A stretch of DNA of 64,000 bases, taken from the NCBI RefSeq assembly GCF_000786655.1, contig NZ_JROM01000011.1:152929-216928 (forward strand). Reading direction: 5' to 3'. This DNA is from Kocuria marina. GTDB lineage: Bacteria > Actinomycetota > Actinomycetes > Actinomycetales > Micrococcaceae. Below are positions 43,550 through 52,870 of this stretch, piece by piece. The position numbers were made by a program, and so were the translations under genes. Positions within the stretch are counted from its first letter, which is position 1; each line of letters starts with the position of its first letter. Below the pieces are notes generated by a model. That model was given only the letters and a program-made list of their open reading frames with translations. It did no database searches and was not told the DNA's origin.

Positions 43550-43668
43550 ACCTCCAGAATAGTCTCCGCGCCCTGCAACGGCGCGGTCCACCACGCGATT
43601 TCCGGCCCGTGACGACGCCGCACGGAGCGTCCTCGCGCTCCTCTCGCCGGGCCGGCTCCGCGGGCCGC

Positions 43669-45171
43669 TCACGCCATCGCGAACATCCACCGGTCCCCGC
43701 GGATGCGCAGACCCAGGGTCACGGCACGGGCGCCCATGTACCCGCCCGCGTACGCGAGCCACAACCACGCCGCTCCCGCAGTGTCACTCCCGCCCCGTTC
43801 GAGAACGAGCCACAGCAGGGGCGCATACACGACCAGGTTGATGACCCCGGCCAGGGCGAGATAGCGAGCGTCGCCGGCGCCGATCAGCACGCCGTCGAGC
43901 ACGAACACGAATGCCGCGAGGGGCTGACCCACGGCCACGACGATCAACGCGACCCCGAAGATCACCTGGACGTCCCGCGACGGGGTGAAGAGGAAGCCCA
44001 GGTGCGGTCCGAGCAGACCCACGATCACGCCCGTGACCACGCCGAAGCCCAGACCCCAGCGGATCAGCCGATGCATGAGCCGCCGGACATGTTCACGTTC
44101 CTCGCGCCGTTGCAGGTCCCTCGCGCCGAGTTCCTTGCCCAGCAGCGCCTGGGCGGCGATGGCCAGGGCGTCCAGTGCGAAGGCCAGGAAGTTGAAGATC
44201 GTCATGGTCAGTTGGTAGGCCGCGAGGTTCTCGGCCCCCTGCGCCGTGGCCACCACCACGGTCACCAGGATCGCGGCGCGCAGGGACAGGGTGCGCAGCA
44301 TGAGCCACGACCCCACGGTGAGGTGCGTGCGCACCCCGGCCCAGGACGTCGCGAGGCCCACGCCGCGCCGTCGGAACTGTCGCGTGAGCATGATCAGGTA
44401 CGTCACCGCCATGGCCCACTGCGTGATGCTCGTGCCGATCGCCGCGCCAGCCACGCCAAGCTGCGCGCCGTACACGAGCGCCACGTTCAGCCCCGCGTTC
44501 ACGGCGGCCCCCACGCCCGCGATCACGAGCGGGGTGGTCGTGTCCTGCAGGCCCCGCAGCACACCCACGGCGGCCAGCACGATCAGCATGGCCACGAGTC
44601 CGGGCAGGGACCACAGCGCGTACGACGTCGCGTGCTCCAGTACCTCGCCCTCCGCCCCCAGGGCGCGCAGCAGGGGACGCATGGCCACGGCGCCTCCTGC
44701 TGCGAGCAACACCCCGAGACCCGCGGCGGTCCACAGTCCGTCCCGGCCCACGCGCAGAGCGTCGGCGAGTCTGCCGCCACCCACGTGCCGGGCCACCGCG
44801 GGGGTGGTGCTGTAGGCCAGGAAGACCATGAGTCCCACGACCGTCTGCACCACGGTCGCGGCGATCCCCACCCCCGCGAGCTGCGCCGTGCCCAGGTGGC
44901 CGATGATCGCCGAGTCCGCGAGCAGGAACAGCGGCTCCGCGATCAGCGCCCCGAACGCCGGGACGGCGAGCGCGAGGATCTGGCGGTTCAGGCTCTTCCC
45001 GGCCGCGGTCTTGGACGGGGTCACGGGATCCGACGGCGTTGCCGAGTCCTCGGGCGTCACGGGCTCCTCGGAAGCTGCGGGGCCCCCGCTGTGGAGACCG
45101 CCGGGACCAGGCTCCGAGGGGCGGGCGTCACGGGGCGCGCGGGAGTTCGGGCGTGAGCGGAAGGAAGGCAC
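43669..45171 (-). CDS. MATE-family exporter (DinF-like)
   Basis: The 500-aa protein has about twelve membrane helices with MATE landmarks: ILALAVPAFGALIAEPLFLL, ADSAIIGHLGTAQLAGVGIA, FLAYSTTPAVARHVGGG and GVLRGLQDTTTPLVIAGVGA. It likely exports a drug or metabolite using an ion gradient. A ~50-residue Pro/Ser-rich N-terminal tail precedes helix 1, so the true start may be further in. It ends just before a motif-bearing gap. Confidence 0.82.
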   Translation of the reverse strand: MPSFRSRPNSRAPRDARPSEPGPGGLHSGGPAASEEPVTPEDSATPSDPVTPSKTAAGKSLNRQILALAVPAFGALIAEPLFLLADSAIIGHLGTAQLAGVGIAATVVQTVVGLMVFLAYSTTPAVARHVGGGRLADALRVGRDGLWTAAGLGVLLAAGGAVAMRPLLRALGAEGEVLEHATSYALWSLPGLVAMLIVLAAVGVLRGLQDTTTPLVIAGVGAAVNAGLNVALVYGAQLGVAGAAIGTSITQWAMAVTYLIMLTRQFRRRGVGLATSWAGVRTHLTVGSWLMLRTLSLRAAILVTVVVATAQGAENLAAYQLTMTIFNFLAFALDALAIAAQALLGKELGARDLQRREEREHVRRLMHRLIRWGLGFGVVTGVIVGLLGPHLGFLFTPSRDVQVIFGVALIVVAVGQPLAAFVFVLDGVLIGAGDARYLALAGVINLVVYAPLLWLVLERGGSDTAGAAWLWLAYAGGYMGARAVTLGLRIRGDRWMFAMA

Positions 45172-45215
45172 CGCACCAGGGTAAGGGGATCAGCCACCCG
45201 CCGAGGCGGGGAGGG

Positions 45216-45572
45216 TCAGCGTCCCGGGGCGGGTTTCACCGCGATCACGGGGACGGCGGATTCCAGGATGATCTGCTGCGCGGAAGAGCCCAGGAAGATC
45301 TTGCCCGCGGGGGACCGCCGTCGGACCCCCACCACCACGGCGTCGATCTCCGCGCGGTTGGTGGCGTCCACCAAATCCCCCACGGCATTGCGGCTGCGCG
45401 CGGCGGCGTGCTCCACGCTCACGCGTTCGTACGGGATCGCCGACAGGTCCGGTTCGTTCCCGTCCACGGGGAACACCACGAGGTCCGTGTCGCGACGCCG
45501 GGCTTCCTGCACGGCGAAGTCGCGGGCGGCGTGACCGGCCGGAGTCTCGGCGGCGGCAAGGATGATGGCCAT
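45216..45572 (-). CDS. Single-domain universal stress protein, next to tctCBA
   Basis: The ~118-aa protein begins MAIILAAAETPAGHAARDFA and ends with the USP signature VVGVRRRSPAGKIFLGSSAQ then QIILESAVPVIAVKP. A Usp gene divergent from a tct transporter recurs in actinobacteria, suggesting ATP-dependent control of uptake. AGAGGA precedes the ATG at 45572. It is divergent from tctC. Confidence 0.85.
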   Translation of the reverse strand: MAIILAAAETPAGHAARDFAVQEARRRDTDLVVFPVDGNEPDLSAIPYERVSVEHAAARSRNAVGDLVDATNRAEIDAVVVGVRRRSPAGKIFLGSSAQQIILESAVPVIAVKPAPGR

Positions 45573-45780
45573 GGGTCCTCTTCTCTGTGCGCGATCCATC
45601 TGGGGGCAGGTTCCGGGGCGGGGCGAGATCGCCCCCGGGTGGTGAACCGTTGCCGGCCCGGTGAATCCCGGGGTCCGCGTCGGTACCGCCTCCCACGTGG
45701 GGGTATGTGTATCCTAAGTCACACTTCTCGCGGCCCGTGGGCGGCGGGAATCCCCCTTACCGCGAATCCCGGGAGAATCC

Positions 45781-46782
45781 ATGAGCTCCACCCACTCCCC
45801 CGACCGCCGCACGTTCCTGACCTACGGTCTCGGGGGACTCGTGGCCCTGGGGACCATCGGAACCGCGACGGCGGGGTCCATCGCATCGGCCTCCGGCGGC
45901 AACGACCTCCGTTCGTCGCTGACCATCATCGCCCCGGCGGCCGCGGGCGGCGGGTGGGACACCGTGGCCCGGGAGATGCAGCAGGCCCAACGGGCCAACG
46001 GCATCGTGAACAACACCCAGGTGGTGAACATCCCGGGTGCCGGCGGGACCATCGCACTCGGGAACCTGGAGATCCTCTCCGGCAAGGCCAACAACCTCAT
46101 GGTGGGTGGCACGGGCCAGTTGGCGGCCACCATCCAGTACGACTCCGCCACCACCTACGCGGACGTGAACCCCCTGGCCGTGGTGGTGGAGGAGTACGAC
46201 GTGATCGTGGTCCCCGGTGATTCCCCGTACACGTCCTTGAAGGAACTCATGACGGCGTGGGCCAAGACCCCCGGCAAGGTCCCGTGGACCGGAGGCGGTT
46301 CCTTCGACCAGCTGGTCGTGACCGAGATGGCGATCAGTGCCGGGTTGGCACCCAAGGACATGATCTACGTGTCCTCGGACGGCGGCGGTGAATCCACCCA
46401 AGCCCTGCTCAACGGCACGGCGGCCGCCGCGGCCAGCGGGTACCCGGATTCCATCGACCAGATCGAGTCCGGGCGGTTACGGGCTCTGGGCATCGTGGCG
46501 CGCGAGCCCGTGCCCGGGGTGGAGATCCCCACGACCGTGGAGCAGGGCTTCGACGTCACCCTGGCCAACTGGCGCTTGCTCGTGGCACCGGGTGGGATCA
46601 CGCCGGAGGAGAAGACCGAGCTCGAGACCATCGTGCGGGAAACGATCGCCACACCGCAGTGGCGGGAAGCCATCGAACGCTTCAACTGGAACGAGAACGT
46701 GATCACGGGCGAGGAGCTCACCCGTTTCCTCGCGGACGAGAAGACCCGCATCCAGGGCCTCTACAAGGAGTTGGGACTGTGA
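45781..46782 (+). CDS. tctC: Tripartite tricarboxylate transporter substrate-binding protein
   Basis: The 333-aa extracytoplasmic binding protein (Bug family) has a twin-arginine-like signal, DRRTFLTYGLGGLVALGTIG, and Bug-family motifs AAAGGGWDTVAREMQQAQ, VVNIPGAGGTIALGNLEIL and TGGGSFDQLVVTEMAISAG. It binds a carboxylate and delivers it to TctAB. It is the first gene of a three-gene operon: its stop overlaps the tctB start (GTGA). Confidence 0.9.
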   Translation: MSSTHSPDRRTFLTYGLGGLVALGTIGTATAGSIASASGGNDLRSSLTIIAPAAAGGGWDTVAREMQQAQRANGIVNNTQVVNIPGAGGTIALGNLEILSGKANNLMVGGTGQLAATIQYDSATTYADVNPLAVVVEEYDVIVVPGDSPYTSLKELMTAWAKTPGKVPWTGGGSFDQLVVTEMAISAGLAPKDMIYVSSDGGGESTQALLNGTAAAAASGYPDSIDQIESGRLRALGIVAREPVPGVEIPTTVEQGFDVTLANWRLLVAPGGITPEEKTELETIVRETIATPQWREAIERFNWNENVITGEELTRFLADEKTRIQGLYKELGL

Positions 46783-47429
46783 CATCACAGGTGACCGGGC
46801 CGGCCCCGGCGTCCGCACCGCCGCCGCAGAGCGAGCCGCCCACCACACACCGGTCGCTGCTGGCCGAGCTGACCATGCCCTTGGTGCTCGCGGCTTTCGC
46901 GACGTACCTGCTCGTGGGCATGCTCAGCATGTCCGTCCCGGAGTCGGTGGACTTCCCCGGGCCCCGGTTCTTCCCGGCCGTGGTGACTGCCGTGATCTAC
47001 GCCCTGGTGATCGTGGAGGTGCTCTCGATCCTGCGCCACCGGTCCGCGGCCCGCGCCCCTGAGGGCCATCCGACGACGTCGGCGGGAAGTTCCGCGCCCG
47101 CCTCCCCCGCCGTGGACGACGCCGCCCCCTCGGTGGACGATCCCGGTTACGAGTTCGTCGGTGCAGATGAGCCCGCCACGCCCCGATTCTCGTGGCGGTC
47201 CTTCGCCTGGGTGGTGGGCGGCTTCCTGGTGTTCGCGCTCCTGCTCGAATTCCTGGGGTGGATCATCGGGGCCGCCGTACTGTTCTGGTGCGTGGCCCGC
47301 GGCTTCGGCTCCACCCGCCCGCTGTTCTCGCTGGTCGTGGGGCTGACCGTGAGTTCCCTCGCGTACATCGCCTTCGACATGGCCCTGGGATTGTCCCTGC
47401 CCTCCGGCCTCCTGGGGGGTGGGTTCTAG
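46779..47429 (+). CDS. tctB: Tripartite tricarboxylate transporter small membrane subunit
   Basis: The ~216-aa subunit starts at a GTG that overlaps the tctC stop. It has four membrane helices: TMPLVLAAFATYLLVGMLSM, FFPAVVTAVIYALVIVEVLS, FAWVVGGFLVFALLLEFLGW and LFSLVVGLTVSSLAYIAFDM. The cytoplasmic loop between helices 2 and 3 is long and carries the dispersed motif (SPAVDDAAPSVDDPG, copy at 47115-47125), an apparent insertion. Confidence 0.85.
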   Translation: MTSQVTGPAPASAPPPQSEPPTTHRSLLAELTMPLVLAAFATYLLVGMLSMSVPESVDFPGPRFFPAVVTAVIYALVIVEVLSILRHRSAARAPEGHPTTSAGSSAPASPAVDDAAPSVDDPGYEFVGADEPATPRFSWRSFAWVVGGFLVFALLLEFLGWIIGAAVLFWCVARGFGSTRPLFSLVVGLTVSSLAYIAFDMALGLSLPSGLLGGGF

Positions 47430-48935
47430 ATGGAGACCCTCTCGCTGTTGCTGGACGGTTTCGCCGGGGCGCTCACCCTGCAGAACCTCTTCTGGGTGGT
47501 GCTCGGTTGTTTCCTGGGCACCGCCGTGGGTGTCATGCCCGGCCTGGGGTCGTCCATGGCCGTGGCCCTGCTGCTGCCCGTGACGTTCGCCCTGGATCCC
47601 ACCGCGGCGTTCATCATGTTCTCCGGCGTGTATTTCGGCGGGCTGTTCGGGGATTCCACCATGGGCATCCTCATGAACACCCCGGGGCAGGCCTCGGCCA
47701 TTGCGTCCACATTCGAGGGCCACAAGATGGCGCTCACCGGCAGAGCCCCGCAAGCGCTCGCCACGGCGGCCATCGGGGCGTTCATCGGCGGTTTCGTGGC
47801 GTCCGTGGTGGTCGTGTTCTTCGCGCCCTTCCTGGCCGAGTTCTCCACCCAGTTCGGTCCGGCGGAATTCTTGGCGCTCGCCCTGTTCGCGTTCGTGGCC
47901 ACGTCCTCCGTGGTGACGGACTCCGCGGTCAAGGGTCTGCTGTCCCTCGCCCTGGGGCTGGGGATCGCCGTGGTGGGCATCGACTCCGTGACCGGCATCC
48001 CGCGGTTCACCATGAACTCCCCCTACCTCTTCGACGGGATCTCCCTGGTGACCGTCACGGTCGCGGTGCTCGCGCTGGGCGAGGTGATCTACTTCGCCAC
48101 GACCGCCCGGTTCCAGAGCCAGGGAAGGATGCTGAAAGCCCAGGGACGGCCCTGGTTGAGCCGCAAGGAACTGCGGGAGGCCACCCCGGCATGGTTGCGC
48201 GGCACGGCCATCGGCTTGCCGTTCGGCGTGGTCCCGGCCGGCGGTGCGGAGATCCCCACGTTCCTGGCGTTCGGCGCGGAACGCAAGCTGGATCGACGTC
48301 GTCGTGACCCGCAATTCGGCAAGGGCGCCATTCGAGGTCTTGCCGCGCCCGAGGCCGCGGGCAACGCCACCACCGGTATGGCCATGGGCGCGCTGCTCGC
48401 GCTGGGCCTGCCCATCTCCGCGACCGCCGCCATCATGCTCGCCGCGTTCCGGCAGTACGGGCTGCAACCGGGACCGCTGCTGTTCGAGCGCGCCCCGGAC
48501 CTGGTGTGGGCACTCCTGGCCAGCTTCTTCATCGCGATGATCGTGCTGCTGATCATCAACCTGCCGTTCGCGATGGTGTGGGCCAAGCTGCTGCTCATCC
48601 CGCGCCCGTACCTGTACGCGGGCATCACGGTGTTCTGCGGCCTGGGCATCTATGCGACGTCCGGCTCCACGTTCGACCTGCTCATGCTCCTGGGTGTGGG
48701 GCTCGTCGGCTTCTTGATGCGTATGCATGATTATTCGCTCGCGCCGCTGATCATCGGGATGGTCCTGGGTCCGCTCGCGGAGACCAGCCTGCGGGACGCC
48801 CTGATCAGCGCGGACGGGGACGCCTCCGTGCTGGTGAGCGGTCCAATCGTGGTCGTGCTGTACGGGGTCCTGCTGATCGTGCTGCTCCTGACGCTGCGCA
48901 GCAAGGTCACGAGCCGCACCCGCAGGGACGTCTGA
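47430..48935 (+). CDS. tctA: Tripartite tricarboxylate transporter large membrane subunit
   Basis: The 501-aa integral membrane subunit has about 12 helices and the TctA signatures VVLGCFLGTAVGVMPGLGSS, SGVYFGGLFGDSTMGILMNT (with GxFGxS), FEGHKMALTGRAPQALATAA and ETS-like AEASLRDALI. It starts directly after tctB. With TctC/TctB it imports a tri- or dicarboxylate using an ion gradient. An unusual hairpin follows. Confidence 0.92.
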   Translation: METLSLLLDGFAGALTLQNLFWVVLGCFLGTAVGVMPGLGSSMAVALLLPVTFALDPTAAFIMFSGVYFGGLFGDSTMGILMNTPGQASAIASTFEGHKMALTGRAPQALATAAIGAFIGGFVASVVVVFFAPFLAEFSTQFGPAEFLALALFAFVATSSVVTDSAVKGLLSLALGLGIAVVGIDSVTGIPRFTMNSPYLFDGISLVTVTVAVLALGEVIYFATTARFQSQGRMLKAQGRPWLSRKELREATPAWLRGTAIGLPFGVVPAGGAEIPTFLAFGAERKLDRRRRDPQFGKGAIRGLAAPEAAGNATTGMAMGALLALGLPISATAAIMLAAFRQYGLQPGPLLFERAPDLVWALLASFFIAMIVLLIINLPFAMVWAKLLLIPRPYLYAGITVFCGLGIYATSGSTFDLLMLLGVGLVGFLMRMHDYSLAPLIIGMVLGPLAETSLRDALISADGDASVLVSGPIVVVLYGVLLIVLLLTLRSKVTSRTRRDV

Positions 48936-48974
48936 GCCGGCCCATCTGCCCGGCAAACCCCGCCCTGCCCCGGC

Positions 48975-49063
48975 GTGGGTGTACTGATTTTGCTGAGCAA
49001 AAGCACACCGACCCCCTCTCGGAGGGCGGTTCGCTGCTTCAGCTCAGCAAAATCACACCCCAC
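48975..49063. terminator. Large inverted repeat between convergent tctA and aldehyde dehydrogenase
   Basis: GTGTACTGATTTTGCTGAGC (48979-48998) and GCTCAGCAAAATCACAC (49042-49058) are inverted copies, about 20 bp each with small differences. A third partial copy, GCTGAGCAAAAGCACACC, starts at ~48992. This is AT-richer than the surroundings. It may be a bidirectional terminator or a set of protein-binding sites; the triplication of the GCTSAGCAAAA core is not typical of simple terminators. Confidence 0.55.
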
Positions 49064-49096
49064 CGCGGCCCTCAGGCGCCGGGCGGAGATGCCCGA

Positions 49097-50554
49097 TCAG
49101 AACGGGTACTGCGGGATGTCCGGGCTGAGGGTGACCCACTGCAGCTCGGTGAACGCCTCGATGTTGGCGTCCGCTCCACCGAAGTGCACACCCGTGCCGG
49201 AGGCCTTCATCCCACCCATGGGTGCGGTGGCCTCGTCCATCACGGTCATCTCGTTGATGTGGATCTTCCCGGCCGTGACGCGGTCCGCGACCTTCATGGC
49301 CTCCCCCACCTCGCCCAGGATCGACAGGGACAGCGCGTACTCGGAGGCGTTGGCCAGCGCCACGGCCTCGTCCACGGAGGACACCGCGATCACGGGTGCC
49401 ACGGGGCCAAAGATCTCCTGGTTCCACGCCGGCATCTCCGGGGTGAGGTCGGTCAGCACCGTGGGGCGGTAGAACAACCCGTCGTGGGTGGCACCCGCCC
49501 GGATGGTGGCTCCGGCGATCACCGATTCCTGGACCTTGGAGTCCACGGACTTCAGCTGCTTCTCGTCGATGATGGGGCCCAGGTGGACCTGCCCCTCGGA
49601 GGGGTCACCGACCACCAGGGCGTCCGCCTTGTCCGCGAGCCGCTGGACGTAGTCCTCGTAGACGTCCCGGTGCACGATGTGCCGACCCGTGGTCATGCAC
49701 ACCTGGCCCTGATGGAAGAAGGTCCCCATGGCGCCCACGCTCGCGGCCAGGTCCAGGTCCGCGGAGGGCAGCACGATCATCGCGTTGTTGCCGCCGAGCT
49801 CCAAGTGGGTGCGCTTGAGGTGCTGAGCACCGGCCGCGCCCACGTGCCGCCCCGCCTCGGTGGAACCCGTGAAGGACACGATCCGCACCTCGGGCGCGTC
49901 CACGGCGGCCGCACCGGCGTCCCCGCCGCCGGGCAGTACGTGCAGCACGCCCTCGGGAAGCCCGGCCTCCTCGAAGATGCGCGCGATCAGGACTCCGCCG
50001 GTCACGGGCGTGCGCGGGTCCGGCTTGAGCAGCACCGCGTTACCGAGCGCGAGCGCCGGTGCCACGGAGCGGATCGAGAGGATCAGGGGGAAGTTGAACG
50101 GGGAGATCACCGACACCACACCGGCGGGCAGGCGCCGTGCGAGCGACCAGTGCGGGTCGTCCGAGGCCAGCACCTGGCCCTTCGCGTGCGTGGGCAGTGC
50201 GGACGCCTCGAAGCATTCCTGCGCGGCCACGTGGGCCTCCATCCCGGCCTTGGGCTGGATCGCGCCGGTCTCGCGCACGACCCAGTCCACGACCTCGGCG
50301 GCGTGCTCCTCGAACAACTGCCCCGCCTTGCGCAGCACGGCCGCGCGCTCGGTGGGCTTGAGCGCCGCCCAGGACTGCTGGGCCGACGACGCCGCTGTCG
50401 CCGCCCGGTACACGTCCTCCGGCGTGGCCGCACCCACGTGACCCAGGACCGCTTCCGAGGCGGGGTTCAGCACCGTGATCGGCTCACCGGAACCCTCCGC
50501 CCAACTCCCGTCGAAGATCTTCCCGTCCCACCGGCCGTCCTCGAGAATCGCCAT
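49097..50554 (-). CDS. Aldehyde dehydrogenase (benzaldehyde/vanillin-dehydrogenase-like)
   Basis: The 485-aa NAD(P)+ enzyme has the catalytic Cys in FHQGQVCMTTGRHIVHRD, the general-base Glu in HLELGGNNAMIVLPSADLD, and GVVSVISPFNFPLILSIRSV near the cofactor. The sequence resembles aldehyde dehydrogenases acting on aromatic aldehydes (XylC/vanillin type), an assignment by similarity in the substrate region. The N-terminal helix ATAASSAQQSWAAL contains a dispersed motif copy (50385-50395), probably native or tolerated. GGAGG precedes the ATG at 50554. Confidence 0.85.
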   Translation of the reverse strand: MAILEDGRWDGKIFDGSWAEGSGEPITVLNPASEAVLGHVGAATPEDVYRAATAASSAQQSWAALKPTERAAVLRKAGQLFEEHAAEVVDWVVRETGAIQPKAGMEAHVAAQECFEASALPTHAKGQVLASDDPHWSLARRLPAGVVSVISPFNFPLILSIRSVAPALALGNAVLLKPDPRTPVTGGVLIARIFEEAGLPEGVLHVLPGGGDAGAAAVDAPEVRIVSFTGSTEAGRHVGAAGAQHLKRTHLELGGNNAMIVLPSADLDLAASVGAMGTFFHQGQVCMTTGRHIVHRDVYEDYVQRLADKADALVVGDPSEGQVHLGPIIDEKQLKSVDSKVQESVIAGATIRAGATHDGLFYRPTVLTDLTPEMPAWNQEIFGPVAPVIAVSSVDEAVALANASEYALSLSILGEVGEAMKVADRVTAGKIHINEMTVMDEATAPMGGMKASGTGVHFGGADANIEAFTELQWVTLSPDIPQYPF

Positions 50555-50807
50555 GTCCCTACCTCCTGGTGTGCCACGTGATGGACCTCCATTGTGCGGG
50601 AGCCGGCCCCACCCTGACCACGGGGCCGGGTGATATCCGCGGCCCGCGAACGGCAGCGGGGCCGTGGGCGAATCGACGGTGAGCGGGCGACCCAGGGGTA
50701 CGCGAGCGCCGTCGAGCTGGGCGGGCGGCATCGAGGTCAGCGGCGGGCAGGGTGGTGCGCGAGCGGCGTCGCCCCCGGGTACGAGCTACGTCAGGGAGTG
50801 CGAGCGG

Positions 50808-52091
50808 TCAGGGTTGCGGGTCGCGGGCGTCGTAGCGCATGAACCCGGGGAACATCCGCACGAGCAGCAGGACGAGCAGGAAACAGATCACCGCGCCCAC
50901 CAGGGCGGCGAGCCCGGGACCGAGCCACTGGCCGCCTGTGCCCATGACGGCGTCGCCCAGGCGGGGACCACCGGCGACCACCACGATGAAGATGCCCTGG
51001 AGCCTGCCGCGCAGCGAGTCGGGGGTGGCCGCCTGCAGGATGGTGGTGCGGAACAGCATGGACACCGAGTCCATGACCCCCGCGGCCACGAGCACCAGGC
51101 AGGACATGATGAGGGGCCACGCGGTGTCACGACCCCAGCCGCCGCAGGCGACCAGGATCACCGCGCCGAACGCCATGATGCATACGGCCCACGCGGCCAC
51201 GGCGGCGGCGCACGCGCGCCCGTGATGATTGATGCGAATGAATGTTCCTGAGAAGACTCCCGCGAGCACGGATCCCGCCGCGAGCGCCGCGGTGAGCAGC
51301 CCCACCGTGAACTGGTCCCCGCCCAGTACGGACGCCCCCAGCACGGGGAACAGCGCGCGAGGCATCGCGAAGATCATGGCGGCCAGGTCCAGCAGGAACG
51401 TCATGCGCAGGTTGGGGCGGGTGGCCAGGAACCGGAACCCCTCCACGACCGAACGAAAACCGGCCTTGCTCGTGGCGCCGTCCTCCCCGGGGATGGGCGG
51501 CAGGGACGGGAGCTTGTACATGGCCCACAGGCTCACGGCGAAGCTCAGGGCGTCCACCGTGTAGGCCCACCGGAATCCCAGTCCGGCCACCGTGAGCGCG
51601 CCCAACAGCGGGCCCACCATGAGGCACGAGCCCATGGTCAGTTGGAACAGGGCGTTGGCGGCGGGCAGTTGTCGCATGGGGACCAGGCGCGGGACGATCG
51701 CACCGCGCACGGGCTGGCTCAGTCCCTGCGCGAAGGAGTGCAGGGCCACGATGCCGTAGAGCACCGCGACGCTCGCGATGTCCAGCCACGCGTGCGCGGC
51801 CAGCGCCACGGTCATGATGAACAGACCGAACGTGGTCCACAGGCCCGCCGAACGCCGGTCGGTGGCGTCCCCGATGCTGCCCCCGTAGAGACCCGCGATG
51901 ATCAGGGGCACGAGCGCGAAGAAGCCCACCATCCCCACGGCGAACGTGGATCCGGTCAGCTCGAACACTTCCAGGCTGATCGCGATCACGGTGAACTGGC
52001 TTCCGAGCATCGACAGCGTGGACCCGATCCACAGTCGCCGGAAGGCGGGGATGTCGCGCACGGGGGCGATGTCGAGCAGGAAACGGGCCAC
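50808..52091 (-). CDS. MFS transporter (EntS/Bcr-like)
   Basis: The 427-aa protein has about twelve membrane helices, beginning PAFRRLWIGSTLSMLGSQFT, with the MFS-3 loop YGGSIGDATDRRSAGLWTTF. Such proteins export siderophores or drugs. Substrate unknown. A motif-rich 253-bp gap (50555-50807) lies between it and the aldehyde dehydrogenase; I see no gene there, only a few dispersed-motif variants. Confidence 0.8.
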   Translation of the reverse strand: MARFLLDIAPVRDIPAFRRLWIGSTLSMLGSQFTVIAISLEVFELTGSTFAVGMVGFFALVPLIIAGLYGGSIGDATDRRSAGLWTTFGLFIMTVALAAHAWLDIASVAVLYGIVALHSFAQGLSQPVRGAIVPRLVPMRQLPAANALFQLTMGSCLMVGPLLGALTVAGLGFRWAYTVDALSFAVSLWAMYKLPSLPPIPGEDGATSKAGFRSVVEGFRFLATRPNLRMTFLLDLAAMIFAMPRALFPVLGASVLGGDQFTVGLLTAALAAGSVLAGVFSGTFIRINHHGRACAAAVAAWAVCIMAFGAVILVACGGWGRDTAWPLIMSCLVLVAAGVMDSVSMLFRTTILQAATPDSLRGRLQGIFIVVVAGGPRLGDAVMGTGGQWLGPGLAALVGAVICFLLVLLLVRMFPGFMRYDARDPQP

Positions 52092-52322
52092 GGGTCGATC
52101 CTAGGGGCAGGTGCGGGCGCGCACCTCACCCGTCACGGTGCAGTACGGCCCGTAGAGCCCGGACAGCACCGGGGGCCTCCGTGGACCCGTGGTGTTCACC
52201 GCGCGGTTCGCCGCCGCACGTCGAATCATGGGTAGGGAGGGGTGCGCGCATGTGAAAGCATCGGACCAACCCGGGCATGCGATGCCCTCTCACCACACCG
52301 CATGGAAGTAGAGCGAGCAGCA

Positions 52323-52703
52323 ATGCAGGATCACCACTTCAGCCCCCGGCTCCATGAATCGACAGCCCCCTTCTCCCACTTCGTGAAGCACGGGGACACG
52401 GGCTACACCGCCGGGATCATCGGTCAGCGGGCGGATGACGGGTCCCTCGTGTCGGAGGACGTCAAGACACAGTGTGAAGCGATGATGGAAAACCTCGGGA
52501 CCCTGTTGAGCGATCTGCATCTGGAGTTCTCGAACATCCTCCGCACCACGATCTACCTGGTGGACTACGCGGATTTCGAGCTGATCAATTCCGTCTACGG
52601 CTCGTACTTCGAGAAACCGTTCCCGGTTCGTACGACGGTTCAGGTGGCCGCCCTTCCCCTGGGTGCCAAGGTGCAGATCGACACCGTGCTGGCCCTGCCC
52701 TAG
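52323..52703 (+). CDS. RidA-family deaminase (YjgF/YER057c/UK114)
   Basis: The 126-aa trimeric protein hydrolyses reactive enamine/imine intermediates. It has the conserved strand-loop GYTAGIIGQRADDGSLVSED, the CxxxP-equivalent region and the Arg-bearing segment FPVRTTVQVAALPLGAKVQI. An in-frame ATG seven codons earlier is possible. It is isolated, near the membrane protein gene. Confidence 0.85.
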   Translation: MQDHHFSPRLHESTAPFSHFVKHGDTGYTAGIIGQRADDGSLVSEDVKTQCEAMMENLGTLLSDLHLEFSNILRTTIYLVDYADFELINSVYGSYFEKPFPVRTTVQVAALPLGAKVQIDTVLALP

Positions 52704-52870
52704 CCCGCGCCGGAAGGCCTGTTCATCACGGGCGGCCGTGACGTCCCCGCGAAAGCACCCCAGGACATCCGCCGTCCACGCGGTGAGCGATGCCCCCTGA
52801 GTCCTCGTGCGTGTCCCCCGCACCGCATACCCTGGGAGCACCCTTCTTCCCCGGGATCACAGGAGTCCTC

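Noticed and set aside
46785..48956. A 723-codon minus-strand frame over tctB/tctA
   Set aside because: Antisense of the well-supported transporter genes; composition is His/Gly/Gln/Arg-rich as typical of shadows.
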